Shown: in pieces, positions 35,838 through 44,781 of the stretch
How the letters are laid out: the number at the start of each line of letters is the position of its first letter
How positions within the stretch are numbered: the stretch's first letter is position 1
NCBI GenBank assembly: GCA_016705365.1
Contig: JADIYI010000005.1
Span: forward strand, 412,412 to 476,411
From: Gammaproteobacteria bacterium
GTDB taxonomy: Bacteria; Pseudomonadota; Gammaproteobacteria; Pseudomonadales; UBA5518
Direction of reading: 5' to 3'
Length of the DNA: 64,000 bases
Translations under genes and position numbers: made by a program
The notes under the pieces: model-generated
What the model saw: only the letters and a program-made list of their open reading frames with translations
Databases searched by the model: none
What the model was told of the DNA's origin: nothing

Positions 35838-35846
35838 GGCGTGGCG

Positions 35847-36143
35847 ATGAATATGCTGTTCAGGGCGCTGTTGCTCGCCCTGGTGCTTGCGGCAGGTACT
35901 TGGGCACTGCTGTTCTCTCTTGCCAACAACAGTCCGGTGCCGCTGGACCTGGTGCTGGTGTCATTGCCGGAGGCTTCTTTAGCGGTCTGGGTGATCGGCG
36001 CTTTTGTCCTCGGGGGCGTATGCGGGCTGGTGGCCGCCAGTACCGCCATCTGGCGTGCCCGCCTCGCGGTGTTGGCGTTGCGCCGGGAACTCAGGAAGGC
36101 CTCGTCGGCGCCGACCGGACCCGGCGTGTCCCGCGCGCGCTGA
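35847..36143 (+). CDS. lapA: LapA-type inner-membrane protein (DUF1049)
   Basis: 98 residues. Two transmembrane helices (FRALLLALVLAAGTWALLF and AVWVIGAFVLGGVCGLVAAS) are separated by NNSPVPLDLVLVSLPEASL, the pattern of the lipopolysaccharide assembly protein A domain. In E. coli LapA works with LapB to control LpxC stability; lapB is not the next gene here. GTG at 35841 is an alternative start. It follows ihfB by nine bases and precedes pyrF. Confidence 0.85.
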   Translation: MNMLFRALLLALVLAAGTWALLFSLANNSPVPLDLVLVSLPEASLAVWVIGAFVLGGVCGLVAASTAIWRARLAVLALRRELRKASSAPTGPGVSRAR

Positions 36144-36188
36144 TCGCGTATTGCTTCCGCAGGGGCATGAATGGAGGCGCGCTCGATA

Positions 36189-36927
36189 ATGTCAGATCAT
36201 CCCTCCGGCGCTGCACCTGATCCACGGATCATCGTCGCACTGGATTACGCCACCCCTGCGCAGGCCCTGCAACTGGCCGCAAAACTGGATCCCCGGGAAT
36301 GCCGCCTCAAGGTGGGCAAGGAATTGTTTACGGTAGCCGGGCCGGCGCTGGTGCGCGAGTTCGTGGGCCGTGGTTTCGGGGTGTTCCTCGATCTGAAATT
36401 CCACGATATCCCGAACACGGTCGCGGGTGCGGTCCGCGCCGCAGCCGGGCTCGGGGTGTGGATGGTGAATGTACATGCCTGTGGTGGGCGCCGGATGCTG
36501 GAGGCAGCAAGTGACGCGTTGCAGGCGTCGGGAGATGCGCGCCCGTTGCTCACGGCGGTTACGGTTCTGACCAGCATGACACCGCAGGACCTGGCGGAAA
36601 CCGGGGTGGATGGCTCCGTGGAGGACCAGGTGCTGCGCCTGACGCGCCTGGCGCTCGAGAGCGGGCTGGACGGCGTGGTGTGTTCGGCGCGCGAGGCGCC
36701 GCTGTTGCCGTGGCGCAGTGGGCGGCTCCGCGGTACTGGTCACGCCGGGCATCCGCCTCGAACAGGGCGCTTCCATGCACGACGATCAACGCAGAACGCT
36801 GTCTCCGGCAGAGGCCCTGGCGGCCGGCAGCGACTACCTGGTGATCGGTCGCCCGATAACCGCAGCCGCTGATCCTGCGGCGGTACTGCGTTCGATTTTG
36901 TCCGATATCTCCTACAGCAATCGCTGA
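36189..36927 (+). pseudogene. pyrF: Orotidine 5'-phosphate decarboxylase, one-base frameshift
   Basis: PRIIVALDYATPAQALQLAA, LKVGKELFTVAGPALVREF, and the catalytic VFLDLKFHDIPNTVAGAV (Asp-x-Lys-x2-Asp) are all present in the first frame. After GCTGTTGCCG at 36701-36710 the frame is off. Removing one C gives LLRGAVGGSAVLVTPGIRLE and then GSDYLVIGRPITAAADPAAV to the stop at 36927 (about 245 residues). It converts OMP to UMP in pyrimidine synthesis. Probably intact in the cell. Confidence 0.92.
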
Positions 36928-37000
36928 GACCCTGTGCTAGATTTCTTCCCCGGCGCAATGGATGCGCCGGTTCAAGCTTCATCATTCAAGGAGGATCGCG

Positions 37001-37315
37001 ATGAAACTCGCAAATGTTTTCAAGGCATGCGTCATTGGTGCGTCACTGCTGGCATTTCCGCCTGGCTATGCGGCGGCTTCCGCGGACAACGCCGCCGAGG
37101 CAAGCACCCGGCAGGCGCCTCGATCGGTCAATATCAATACGGCCGATGCGGCAACCCTTGCTGATGCCCTGCAGGGCGTCGGGCTGAAAAAGGCGGAGGC
37201 CATCGTTGCGTACCGTAATGAGCACGGACCCTTCAAGTCGGTGGACGATCTGGTCAACGTCAAGGGAATCGGCGAGAAATCGCTGGAGAAACTGCGTCCG
37301 CAGGTCGCGCTCTGA
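37001..37315 (+). CDS. ComEA-like helix-hairpin-helix DNA-binding protein, exported
   Basis: 104 residues from ATG 37001, preceded by an ideal AAGGAGG ribosome-binding site. A signal peptide (VFKACVIGASLLAFPPGYAA) is followed by a ComEA-type double helix-hairpin-helix: VNINTADAATLADALQGVGL and SVDDLVNVKGIGEKSLEKL. ComEA proteins bind incoming DNA in the periplasm during natural transformation; short single-domain forms like this are widespread and their role is less sure. A hairpin terminator follows. Confidence 0.88.
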   Translation: MKLANVFKACVIGASLLAFPPGYAAASADNAAEASTRQAPRSVNINTADAATLADALQGVGLKKAEAIVAYRNEHGPFKSVDDLVNVKGIGEKSLEKLRPQVAL

Positions 37316-37336
37316 TTTTCATCCGGGTTTTTTCCG

Positions 37337-37360
37337 GGGCGCCTTCGGGCGCCCGTTCTT
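37337..37360 (+). terminator. Intrinsic terminator after the comEA-like gene
   Basis: Seven-bp GC stem GGGCGCC / GGCGCCC closed by a TTCG tetraloop (37337-37354), then GTTCTT. It lies 22 bases after the stop codon. Confidence 0.65.
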
Positions 37361-37510
37361 TCCGCCGCAAGCCCCACGACACCTGTCACGTCCCTGTCTC
37401 GCAGGCAACAGATTGCCGGCCGGTGACGCGGGAAACACCGCGTGCGGGCGTTGCGTGTCGCCTGGTCGGCCGGACGCCCGGCCAGCGCTGTGCCCGGCAA
37501 GGCGCTGATC

Positions 37511-38527
37511 ATGGAATTGACGAGGCTGGCGGGGGTTGTTGCGGTTTCGTTTGCAGTGGCCTGGGCAACGACCGGGTGGTATCTGGGGCGCGCGCTTCGT
37601 GAGGGCATCCTCGATGTTCCGAACCAGCGCAGCTCGCATCGGCAACCCACGCCAACCGGCGGCGGGCTCGGCATCATTGTGGGCACCCTGGTGGCCATGG
37701 CAACAGCCTGGTGGTTCACGGACGTTGGCGCGGACTGGTTATTGGCATTGCTGTTGTCCCTGTTGCTTGGACTGCTCGGATTTGTCGATGACCGCGTGCA
37801 TCTGGGCGTGGGCGTGCGCATCGTGTGTCAGGTGTGCGCCGCACTGGCGGTGGTGACGTTCGGCATGCTTCAGTATGCGGGAACGGGTGTCCAGATGCGC
37901 CCCGGACTGTTATTGCTGGTGCCAGGTGTCCTGTACCTGGTGTGGATGACCAACCTGTTCAATTTCATGGATGGCATAGATGGTCTGGCGGGTACCCAGG
38001 CGATCTTTGTCGCAGCGGGCGGGGCGTTGCTCGCGAGCCGGGCTGGCGCTGCTCCCGACTCGGTGCTGCTGTTCGCCGGGGTCGGGGCTGCGGTTGCCGG
38101 CTTCCTGTCTTACAACTGGCCGCCGGCGCGCATATTCATGGGCGATACCGGCAGCCTGTTTCTCGGTTTCCTGCTGGCGGCGTGTTCGTTGCTGAGCGCG
38201 GCGCGCGGCGAGCTGGCGCTGCCCGTCTGGTTGATACTCTGGGCGCTGTTCGTGTGCGACGCGAGCATCACGCTGGCCGCGCGCATGCTGCGCCGGCAAC
38301 CGCTGCACGTGGCCCATCGTGAGCACGCCTATCAACGTCTCGCCCGCCGTTTCGGCGCGCATCGGCGGGTGACGGCGCTGTTCCTGGCCGTGAACCTGTG
38401 CTGGCTGTTGCCGCTGGCGGTTCTCGCGCTCGGAGTGCCCGGACGGGAAATGCAAATCCTGTTGCTCGCCTACGCACCGATCATCGCCGGCGTGGTCTGG
38501 GTGAACATACGTTTGGGTCACGAATAA
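37511..38527 (+). CDS. WecA/MraY-type undecaprenyl-phosphate glycosyl-1-phosphate transferase
   Basis: 338 residues, about ten membrane helices. Conserved cytoplasmic loops: NQRSSHRQPTPTGGGLGI, LGFVDDRVHLGVGVR (DD motif), NLFNFMDGIDGLAG, FMGDTGSLFLGF and HVAHREHAYQRL (HxxHxY-like). These enzymes load UDP-sugar phosphates onto undecaprenyl phosphate to start O-antigen or capsule units. In Pseudomonas the equivalent WbpL sits beside WbpM, as here. ATG at 37511 is the best start. Confidence 0.9.
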   Translation: MELTRLAGVVAVSFAVAWATTGWYLGRALREGILDVPNQRSSHRQPTPTGGGLGIIVGTLVAMATAWWFTDVGADWLLALLLSLLLGLLGFVDDRVHLGVGVRIVCQVCAALAVVTFGMLQYAGTGVQMRPGLLLLVPGVLYLVWMTNLFNFMDGIDGLAGTQAIFVAAGGALLASRAGAAPDSVLLFAGVGAAVAGFLSYNWPPARIFMGDTGSLFLGFLLAACSLLSAARGELALPVWLILWALFVCDASITLAARMLRRQPLHVAHREHAYQRLARRFGAHRRVTALFLAVNLCWLLPLAVLALGVPGREMQILLLAYAPIIAGVVWVNIRLGHE

Positions 38528-38634
38528 CGGCCACATTTGCACAAATGACCGGGTAAGAGAGTCGCCCCGGGCAATTCCGGATACAATGGCGCAACGATAC
38601 CGGCGCCGCAGTCACAGCTTCCTGGAAATTGCCG

Positions 38635-40641
38635 ATGAACCGCATTTTTGCCAAGTTGCGCCAGCAGTCTCTAGCCGTCGGCGCATTCATTGCCCTGCTC
38701 TACGGCCGCCTTCTGGAGTTGCCGTCCAATATCAAGGAAGCGGTACTGCTGGCGCTTGACCTGGTGGCCATCCCGTTGGCGCTGACCGCCGGCATGGTCC
38801 TGCGTTACGGACATTTCGGTTTTGCGATCGGGCAGCGGGAAATCCTGGCCGGCCTGCTGACGGTGCTGATTTCGGCCATCATATTCCTGCGTCTCGGACT
38901 GTATCGCGCGGTGGTACGGTTCATGGGGCACGAAGCAATCATCGCAATCGTCAAGGGTGTGACGCTTTCCGCTCTTACCCTGTCGCTGATGATGCTGTTG
39001 AGCCAGGCGCATACGCCACGCTCGTTGCCGGTACTCTACTGGTTCCTGATGATGGTCTGCGTGGGTGGCTCACGACTCGCGCTGCGTTCGTGGTACCGGC
39101 ATCACATGAGGCGCAACCTGCCGCGCGTCGCCATCTACGGTGCGGGCTCCGCCGGTCGCCAGTTGCTCACGGCGCTGCAGTGTGGCGAACAATGCGACCC
39201 GGTACTTTTCATCGATGACAATCCCGGGCTGCACGGCAAGGTGATAAACGATGTTCCGGTCATTTCGTCGCGTGAATTGCCGGTGCAGCTGAAGTGCCAT
39301 GCAGTCACCGAAGTGTTTCTTGCCATGGCCTCGCTGAGTAATTCGCGGCGCCGGGAAATCATCAACTCCCTGTCCGAATACGCGGTGCAGGTGCGTTCCA
39401 TCCCATCGTTCGAGGACCTGGTGCGCGGCCGCGCCGCCATCTCCGAGGTGCAGGAGATATCCCTGGAGGATCTGCTGGGGCGGGTGCCGGTGCCGCCGCG
39501 CCCCGAGCTCGTGGCACGCTGCATTGCCGGGAAGACGGTCATGATCACCGGTGCCGGGGGTTCCATCGGCGCGGAACTTTGCCGGCAGATCCTGGCCGAG
39601 TCTCCGCGGCAGTTGCTGCTGGTCGATTGCAGTGAATATGCACTCTATTCGATCGATCGCGAACTGCAGGAGCTCGCCGTGCGCCGCGGATTCCATGCGC
39701 GCATCGTGCCGCTGCTGGGCTCGGTTCAGGATTATGTGCGCATGCGCATGATCATCGACAATTTCGCGGTGGAAACGGTCTATCACGCGGCGGCCTACAA
39801 GCATGTTCCGATCGTCGAGCACAACGTCGTCGAGGGAGTGCGCAACAATGTGCTGGGTACCGTGAATGTGGCGCGTGCGGCGGCGGAATGCTCGGTGAGC
39901 ACCTTTGTGCTCGTGTCGACCGACAAGGCCGTTCGTCCGTCGAACATCATGGGCGCGAGCAAGCGCGTCTCCGAGATGGTCATGCAGGCGATGGCGGCTG
40001 CGGGCGGCAGGACGCGATTCGTGATCGTGCGGTTCGGCAACGTGATCGGGAGCTCCGGCTCGGCCATCCCGCTGTTCACCAGGCAGATCAATACGGGTGG
40101 GCCCGTGACCGTCACGCATGCCGATGCCGAGCGCTATTTCATGACCATTCCCGAGGCAGCGCAACTGGTGCTGCAGGCGAGCGCCATGGGCAGCGGGGGT
40201 GATGTGTTCGTGCTGGACATGGGCGAGCCGATCCGCATCGTTGAGCTTGCCCGGCGCATGATCCACCTGGCGGGTATGGAAGTGCGCGACGAGCAAAACC
40301 CCCAGGGCGATATCGAGATCCGCATGATCGGGTTGCGACCGGGCGAGAAAATGCGCGAGGAGTTGCTGATGGGCGATGATGTGGGAGCGACGGGGCACCC
40401 CATGATCCTGCGTGCGCTGGAAGAGTTTCTGCCGTGGGCGGAATTGAAACCGGTCATCGAGCAGCTCGAGGCGGCATGCGTGGCTTATGATTGCTCCCGC
40501 ATACGCGAAATCTTCAGTGCCACGGTGCGCGGCTTCGACAATCGATACGGTTGTTCCGATCCGATGGCTGAACGTGTTCGCCGCAATGCTCCCGCCGAGA
40601 GTGCCCGGGTGGAGCAGCTTTTCGCGCACAGGGCACGTTGA
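38635..40641 (+). CDS. Nucleoside-diphosphate-sugar 4,6-dehydratase, WbpM/CapD/FlaA1 type
   Basis: 668 residues. Four N-terminal membrane helices (about 15-140), a CoA-binding-like Rossmann fold (AIYGAGSAGRQLLTALQCGE) and the C-terminal dehydratase: VMITGAGGSIGAELCRQILA, ETVYHAAAYKHVPIVEHNVV, STDKAVRPSNIMGASKRVSE. WbpM-type enzymes lack the classic YxxxK, as seen here with MGASK. It makes the 4-keto-6-deoxy sugar for surface polysaccharide. TTG at 38629 is an alternative start. It forms a module with the upstream transferase. Confidence 0.93.
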   Translation: MNRIFAKLRQQSLAVGAFIALLYGRLLELPSNIKEAVLLALDLVAIPLALTAGMVLRYGHFGFAIGQREILAGLLTVLISAIIFLRLGLYRAVVRFMGHEAIIAIVKGVTLSALTLSLMMLLSQAHTPRSLPVLYWFLMMVCVGGSRLALRSWYRHHMRRNLPRVAIYGAGSAGRQLLTALQCGEQCDPVLFIDDNPGLHGKVINDVPVISSRELPVQLKCHAVTEVFLAMASLSNSRRREIINSLSEYAVQVRSIPSFEDLVRGRAAISEVQEISLEDLLGRVPVPPRPELVARCIAGKTVMITGAGGSIGAELCRQILAESPRQLLLVDCSEYALYSIDRELQELAVRRGFHARIVPLLGSVQDYVRMRMIIDNFAVETVYHAAAYKHVPIVEHNVVEGVRNNVLGTVNVARAAAECSVSTFVLVSTDKAVRPSNIMGASKRVSEMVMQAMAAAGGRTRFVIVRFGNVIGSSGSAIPLFTRQINTGGPVTVTHADAERYFMTIPEAAQLVLQASAMGSGGDVFVLDMGEPIRIVELARRMIHLAGMEVRDEQNPQGDIEIRMIGLRPGEKMREELLMGDDVGATGHPMILRALEEFLPWAELKPVIEQLEAACVAYDCSRIREIFSATVRGFDNRYGCSDPMAERVRRNAPAESARVEQLFAHRAR

Positions 40642-40719
40642 CGCCGGCGCTGGATCAGCGGTTCGGCGTGGCGCGAGGCCGGCAACGGAAATCAACTGGA
40701 AATTCGGGAGTGATCGCGG

Positions 40720-41688
40720 ATGCGTTATGTCGATGTGTTCAACGGCGATGCGGACGGCATCTGTGCGTTGCTGCAATTGCGGCTCGCGAGCCCGCGTGAC
40801 AGCGAGCTGGTGACCGGGGTAAAGCGCGATATCGATCTGTTGCGCCGCGTGCGCGCCGGTGACGGAGACAGCATCACCGTGCTCGACGTCTCGATGGAGA
40901 AAAACCGCGAGGACCTGGATCGGCTGCTGGCAAATGGCGCCAGGGTATTTTATGCCGATCATCATTTTTCCGGCGAGGTGCCGCTGCATCCGAACCTGCA
41001 GTCGCTGATCAATACCGCGCCCGAGGTCTGCACCAGCCTGCTGATCAATGGCCACCTGCGCGGCACGCACGCCGCCTGGGCCGTGGTCGGTGCGTTCGGC
41101 GACAACCTCGGCACCAGCGCGCGGGCTCTTGCCACGACCATCGGCATGGCTGGCGATGCGCTCGCGGCGGCCGAAAATCTCGGCAACTACATCAATTACA
41201 ACGGCTACGGCCCAAGTCTCGAGGATCTTCATTTCGCGCCCGATGCACTGTTCGAGCGCTTGCGGAGTTTTCCGGATCCCGCGGACTTCATGGCCGGTGA
41301 CCGGGAGACCTTTGCCCGGCTGGAAGAGGGTTTCCGCAGTGATATGCATGCCGCTGCCGCGATCAAACCGCTGCGCGGCACGGCCAGCAGCGCGGTTTAT
41401 CTTTTGCCTGACGAGGCATGGGCGCGGCGGGTAAGCGGCGTGTTCAGCAACGACCTCGTGAACCAGTATCCGGAGCGGGCTCATGCGGTGCTCACCGAAA
41501 TCGGCGGTGGCGACCTGCTGGTCAGCGTGCGCGCACCGCTCGCCAGGCGCACAGGCGCGGACGAGATCTGCCGGCAATTTCCGACCGGAGGAGGGCGCAA
41601 GGCCGCTGCCGGCATCAATCGTCTACCCGGTGCGGATCTGGAGCGTTTCATCGCCGTGTTTGCCGGCTACTATGCGGCGGGCGCTTGA
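40720..41688 (+). CDS. DHH-family phosphoesterase-like protein
   Basis: 322 residues. VDVFNGDADGICALLQL gives the DxD metal motif, VLDVSMEKNREDL the second Asp, and FYADHHFSGEVPL the DHH motif. A late FPTGGGRKAAAGIN resembles the DHHA1 GGGH segment, with Arg in place of His. The family includes oligonucleotide phosphodiesterases and exopolyphosphatases. The exact substrate is unknown. It follows the polysaccharide genes by about 80 bases. Confidence 0.82.
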   Translation: MRYVDVFNGDADGICALLQLRLASPRDSELVTGVKRDIDLLRRVRAGDGDSITVLDVSMEKNREDLDRLLANGARVFYADHHFSGEVPLHPNLQSLINTAPEVCTSLLINGHLRGTHAAWAVVGAFGDNLGTSARALATTIGMAGDALAAAENLGNYINYNGYGPSLEDLHFAPDALFERLRSFPDPADFMAGDRETFARLEEGFRSDMHAAAAIKPLRGTASSAVYLLPDEAWARRVSGVFSNDLVNQYPERAHAVLTEIGGGDLLVSVRAPLARRTGADEICRQFPTGGGRKAAAGINRLPGADLERFIAVFAGYYAAGA

Positions 41689-41828
41689 GGAAGACCGGAT
41701 CACCAGTGACCGGTGATGCAAGACTGGTTCGGACCGACGGCTCGGTGGTTGATACAGGTCGAATGACCTACAGTGGTGCGGTCGGGCTGCGTTACCCGGA
41801 CGCGGTCGTTCCCGGGAGGCGGGCGAGC

Positions 41829-42857
41829 ATGAGCGAAAACCGGTTTCGAATGTCGCTTGCGATGCCGAGCCTCGCCTGTATCCTGCTCGCGGCCTTCCCG
41901 CCCACGGCAAATGCCGCCCCGCAGGCAGAGTCGGATGAGGTTTGTGCCGCGGGAAGTGATTGTGCTTCGACTCCTGTCGACGAATCATGGGTCGATGACT
42001 CCTATGAGTATGTAACCTCGCGCACCGATTCATTGGCGGTCTGGCTGGATTCTTTTTTTGCAACGCCCGAAGCGGACCTGGAATCGGCCGATTCGGTGCT
42101 CCGATTGCGCACCGAGTACCAGTGGGACGAAGAAGACGGCAACGATGTCAAGGTGCGTCTGCGCGGGAAAGTGGATCTTCCGCGCATCAACCGGCGGCTC
42201 AGCCTGGTGTTCGCCGAGGAGGACGAGGATCGCGATCAGGTGATCCCCAACGACGACAGCAGCGACAACGATGTGGGCCTGCAATACCGCTTGAGCGAGC
42301 GAACCCACTCGCGTCTGTATTTTTCGGTGGGCACCAATTCCTCGCTCGATTTCAAGTCGAGCCTGCGCTACCGCTTCGTCTATCCGATCAGCCAGGATTG
42401 GCGTTGGCAGTTCAGCGAGCGCCTCTATTACAAGCAGAACGACGGCTTCGGAGCCCTGACTCGCACTGACCTGGACTACAGCCTGAGTGACAACCGGATC
42501 ATACGCTGGACCAACCAGGTGGATTACGGCGAGGAAACCGATGGGTTGGAGTGGGGCTCCAAACTGAATTACCAGATCCGTCTGAACGAGAAGGAAGCCT
42601 TGAGTTACTTCACGGGCGTTTCCGGCGAGACCGATCCCAGCCTGACCAAGGCCTATGCCGTGGGCGTACGCTACCGGCGCAATCTTTTCCGTCCCTGGAT
42701 ATTCTTCGAGATCGAGCCGTCCCATGAGTGGCGGCGCGAGTCCACCGAGGAACAGCGCCAGTCGGTGTGGATACTGACTTTCCGTCTCGAGTTCCTCGAG
42801 GAACTGAAAAATCGCCGGGGATCCCGGGAGGGTACAGTGCAGGGCGGGAATCCATGA
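41829..42857 (+). CDS. Hypothetical exported protein, probably an outer-membrane beta-barrel
   Basis: 342 residues from the ATG at 41829, which has GGGAGG just upstream. Signal peptide LAMPSLACILLAAFPPTANA. After an acidic stretch the chain alternates polar and aromatic/hydrophobic residues (SVLRLRTEYQWDEEDG, SRLYFSVGTNSSLDFKSSLR, RYRFVYPISQDWRWQFSERL, KLNYQIRLNEKEALSYF), the texture of amphipathic strands. No named family was recognised. It precedes an HD-GYP gene by 57 bases. Confidence 0.7.
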   Translation: MSENRFRMSLAMPSLACILLAAFPPTANAAPQAESDEVCAAGSDCASTPVDESWVDDSYEYVTSRTDSLAVWLDSFFATPEADLESADSVLRLRTEYQWDEEDGNDVKVRLRGKVDLPRINRRLSLVFAEEDEDRDQVIPNDDSSDNDVGLQYRLSERTHSRLYFSVGTNSSLDFKSSLRYRFVYPISQDWRWQFSERLYYKQNDGFGALTRTDLDYSLSDNRIIRWTNQVDYGEETDGLEWGSKLNYQIRLNEKEALSYFTGVSGETDPSLTKAYAVGVRYRRNLFRPWIFFEIEPSHEWRRESTEEQRQSVWILTFRLEFLEELKNRRGSREGTVQGGNP

Positions 42858-42914
42858 TCTAGAATGGATCGATGTTGCTTGGATTGACCCGTTTGGGTCT
42901 TTTGGTGAAAGCCG

Positions 42915-44213
42915 ATGGCTGAATTGACTTCCGTCGTTACCGCGGTATCCGATCTCGAGATCGGCATGTACGTCACCGCGCTCGACCGCCCCTGGATGGA
43001 AACCTCCTTCATGGTTCAGGGCTTCTATATCACCAGCCAGGCGGACATAGAGGAACTCGAGCGGCACTGCAAGTTTGTATACATTGACGTCTACCGCAGC
43101 AAACTCGGCAACGTGCGTCGCACCAGCCGCGTGATGGGACGGCCCAAGATCCTGCAGCAGCGCATGCAGGAGCCGGCAATCGAGACGGTGAAATTCCGCT
43201 CGCGCAGCACTGATATCGGCAAGGAGCTGTTCGGACACCTCAAACTGAAGAAATACGAGGACACGGTGGGCTTCGGAGAGGAGCTTGGGCGGGCCAAGGC
43301 GGTGTTCGCGGATCTGTCGCGGGCATTTGCCGACATGATGGAGAAATTCCTGGCGGATAGCGTGCTGGATCTCTCGGGTATCCGCGAGGCGGTCAACCCG
43401 ATGGTCGAAAGCGTGTTGCGCAATCCCGATGCCTGCGTGTGGCTGGCCGGTCTCAGGAACGAGGATGGCTATGCCTACCGGCATGCGGTCAGTGCATCGG
43501 CATGGGTGGTTGCGTTCGGGCGCCGGCTCGGATTGCCGGCCGTGGTGTTGCAGCGCCTTGCCACCGGCGGGTTGTTGTTCGACATTGGCAAGTTGCGGGT
43601 GCCGAAGGAGTTGCTGGAAAAATGCGAGCGTCTGACGCCGGGCGAATTCCAGTTGCTCAAATCGCATGTGGAATTCGGCATGGAGATGCTGAAGGATACC
43701 GGTACCCTCAATCGCACGGTCGCGGACATGATCGAGTCTCACCACGAGCGTCATGGGGGGCACGGTTATCCGCACGGGCTCAAAGGTGACGATATTCCGG
43801 TATTCGCGCGCATTGCGGCGATCGTCGATTGCTATGACGCGATCACCAGTCAGCGCCCCTATGCGACGGTCCTGTCACCCAGCCATGCGGTCAAGAAAAT
43901 GTATGCCTGGCGCGGCGTCGATTTCCAGGCGGAACTGGTCGAGGAATTCATTCAGGCCGTTGGCGTGTATCCGGCGGGCACATTGGTCGAACTGAGCAAT
44001 GGCGAGGTTGGCGTGGTGCAGTCGGGATACCGCACACGCGGCTTGCGTCCGCAACTGCTGATGGTGCTGGATCATGACAAGCAGCCGTTGCGCGAAATGC
44101 ATCCGGTCGATCTGGGCGCGGTCAGGCAGGACGCGACCGGCGCCGCGCTCGATATCTCCACCAGCCTGGAGCCCGGCTCATTCGGCGTCTACGCGGACGA
44201 ACTCAATTACTGA
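42915..44213 (+). CDS. DUF3391 + HD-GYP domain protein with a degenerate HD site
   Basis: 432 residues. An N-terminal DUF3391 (IGMYVTALDRPWMETSFMVQ) precedes an HD-GYP domain. The GYP part is intact (SHHERHGGHGYPHGLKGDDI, VDCYDAITSQRPY) but the HD pair reads GGLLFDIGKLRVP, so the metal-ligand His is Phe at residue 222. Such a change usually removes phosphodiesterase activity and leaves a c-di-GMP-binding or regulatory role (inference). It is the last gene before the tRNA pair. Confidence 0.85.
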   Translation: MAELTSVVTAVSDLEIGMYVTALDRPWMETSFMVQGFYITSQADIEELERHCKFVYIDVYRSKLGNVRRTSRVMGRPKILQQRMQEPAIETVKFRSRSTDIGKELFGHLKLKKYEDTVGFGEELGRAKAVFADLSRAFADMMEKFLADSVLDLSGIREAVNPMVESVLRNPDACVWLAGLRNEDGYAYRHAVSASAWVVAFGRRLGLPAVVLQRLATGGLLFDIGKLRVPKELLEKCERLTPGEFQLLKSHVEFGMEMLKDTGTLNRTVADMIESHHERHGGHGYPHGLKGDDIPVFARIAAIVDCYDAITSQRPYATVLSPSHAVKKMYAWRGVDFQAELVEEFIQAVGVYPAGTLVELSNGEVGVVQSGYRTRGLRPQLLMVLDHDKQPLREMHPVDLGAVRQDATGAALDISTSLEPGSFGVYADELNY

Positions 44214-44686
44214 AATCGCGACGAGAGGTGTGGACACATCGAGCGGCGGGCGAGCATCGGCTTGGCGCTGCCCGGGTTATGCACAGATTCTGTGGATAAA
44301 ACAGTGCACAAGTTGTCCACACGGACCTGAAAGCCGCCAGTCAAAGCAAGATGAAGCATTGAGCAAAAAATAATCAAATCTATAAAAACGTTTAAAAACA
44401 AATAGATATAATTCAATTATAAGAAAACACATTCGCTGTATCGTCCAATAGACTGTGACACGGGCGCTCCATGGGAGCTGTTGATAATCGGTCGCATCCT
44501 GCGTTGCCGCGAGCAGCAACGCCGAACTGCGTCCAGCGTCTCGGGCCATTGCATATCCGTTGGAGCGGGGACGCGCAAACGCCATTTCCGGGCAGGATTT
44601 GTCGGCATGCGCGCGGCTGCATCATGAGGACGAATTCTTTTTTGACTTCAAAGGCCAAGTATGTAGAATGCGCGCTTCGCCTGAAG
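44214..44686. other. Gene-free 470-base stretch: DnaA-box-like cluster and AT-rich tract
   Basis: No convincing gene. TTATGCACA (44277-44285), TGTGGATAA (44291-44299, the exact reverse complement of TTATCCACA) and TTGTCCACA (44313-44321) match the DnaA-box consensus at 9, 9 and 8 of 9 positions. A further near match, TGTTGATAA, lies at 44479-44487. An AT-rich tract with A/T runs follows at about 44350-44425. The end carries the tRNA promoter. Base composition contrasts sharply with the flanking GC-rich genes. Confidence 0.55.
44642..44669 (+). promoter_or_regulatory. Promoter of the tRNA-Val/tRNA-Asp unit
   Basis: -35 TTGACT (44642-44647), 16-bp spacer, -10 TAGAAT (44664-44669), followed by a GC-rich discriminator GCGCGC, as in stable-RNA promoters under stringent control. 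The tRNA begins 17 bases after the -10. Confidence 0.7.
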
Positions 44687-44762
44687 GGGTGGTTAGCTCA
44701 GCTGGTAGAGCACCTGCCTTACAAGCAGGGGGTCAGCGGTTCGATCCCGTTACCACCCACCA
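44687..44762 (+). tRNA. tRNA-Val (anticodon TAC)
   Basis: 76 nucleotides including the encoded CCA. The acceptor GGGTGGT pairs with ACCACCC. The D arm holds AGCTCAGCTGGTAGAGC, the anticodon arm CTGCCTTACAAGCAG reads TAC, and the T arm holds GGTTCGATCC. TAC is a cmo5U-type wobble tRNA in this group, a substrate of the CmoA/CmoB enzymes encoded in this window (known for E. coli). Confidence 0.97.
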
Positions 44763-44781
44763 TTCGGGAGACGATCAAAAC

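Noticed and set aside
30584..36927. Programmed frameshifting in tyrA, cmk, ihfB and pyrF
   Set aside because: No slippery heptamer with a downstream structure at the shift sites, and none of these families is known to use recoding.
39070..41577. 835-codon open frame antisense to the WbpM-like and DHH genes
   Set aside because: Composition (His/Arg/Gly-rich, no domain) is a GC-bias shadow crossing two real genes.
42030..43775. 581-codon open frame antisense to the outer-membrane and HD-GYP genes
   Set aside because: Spans two clearly coding genes on the other strand and shows no recognisable domain.
44277..44425. Chromosomal origin of replication
   Set aside because: DnaA-box-like sites are present but no dnaA, dnaN, mnmG or parAB lies nearby; reported only as a DnaA-box cluster.
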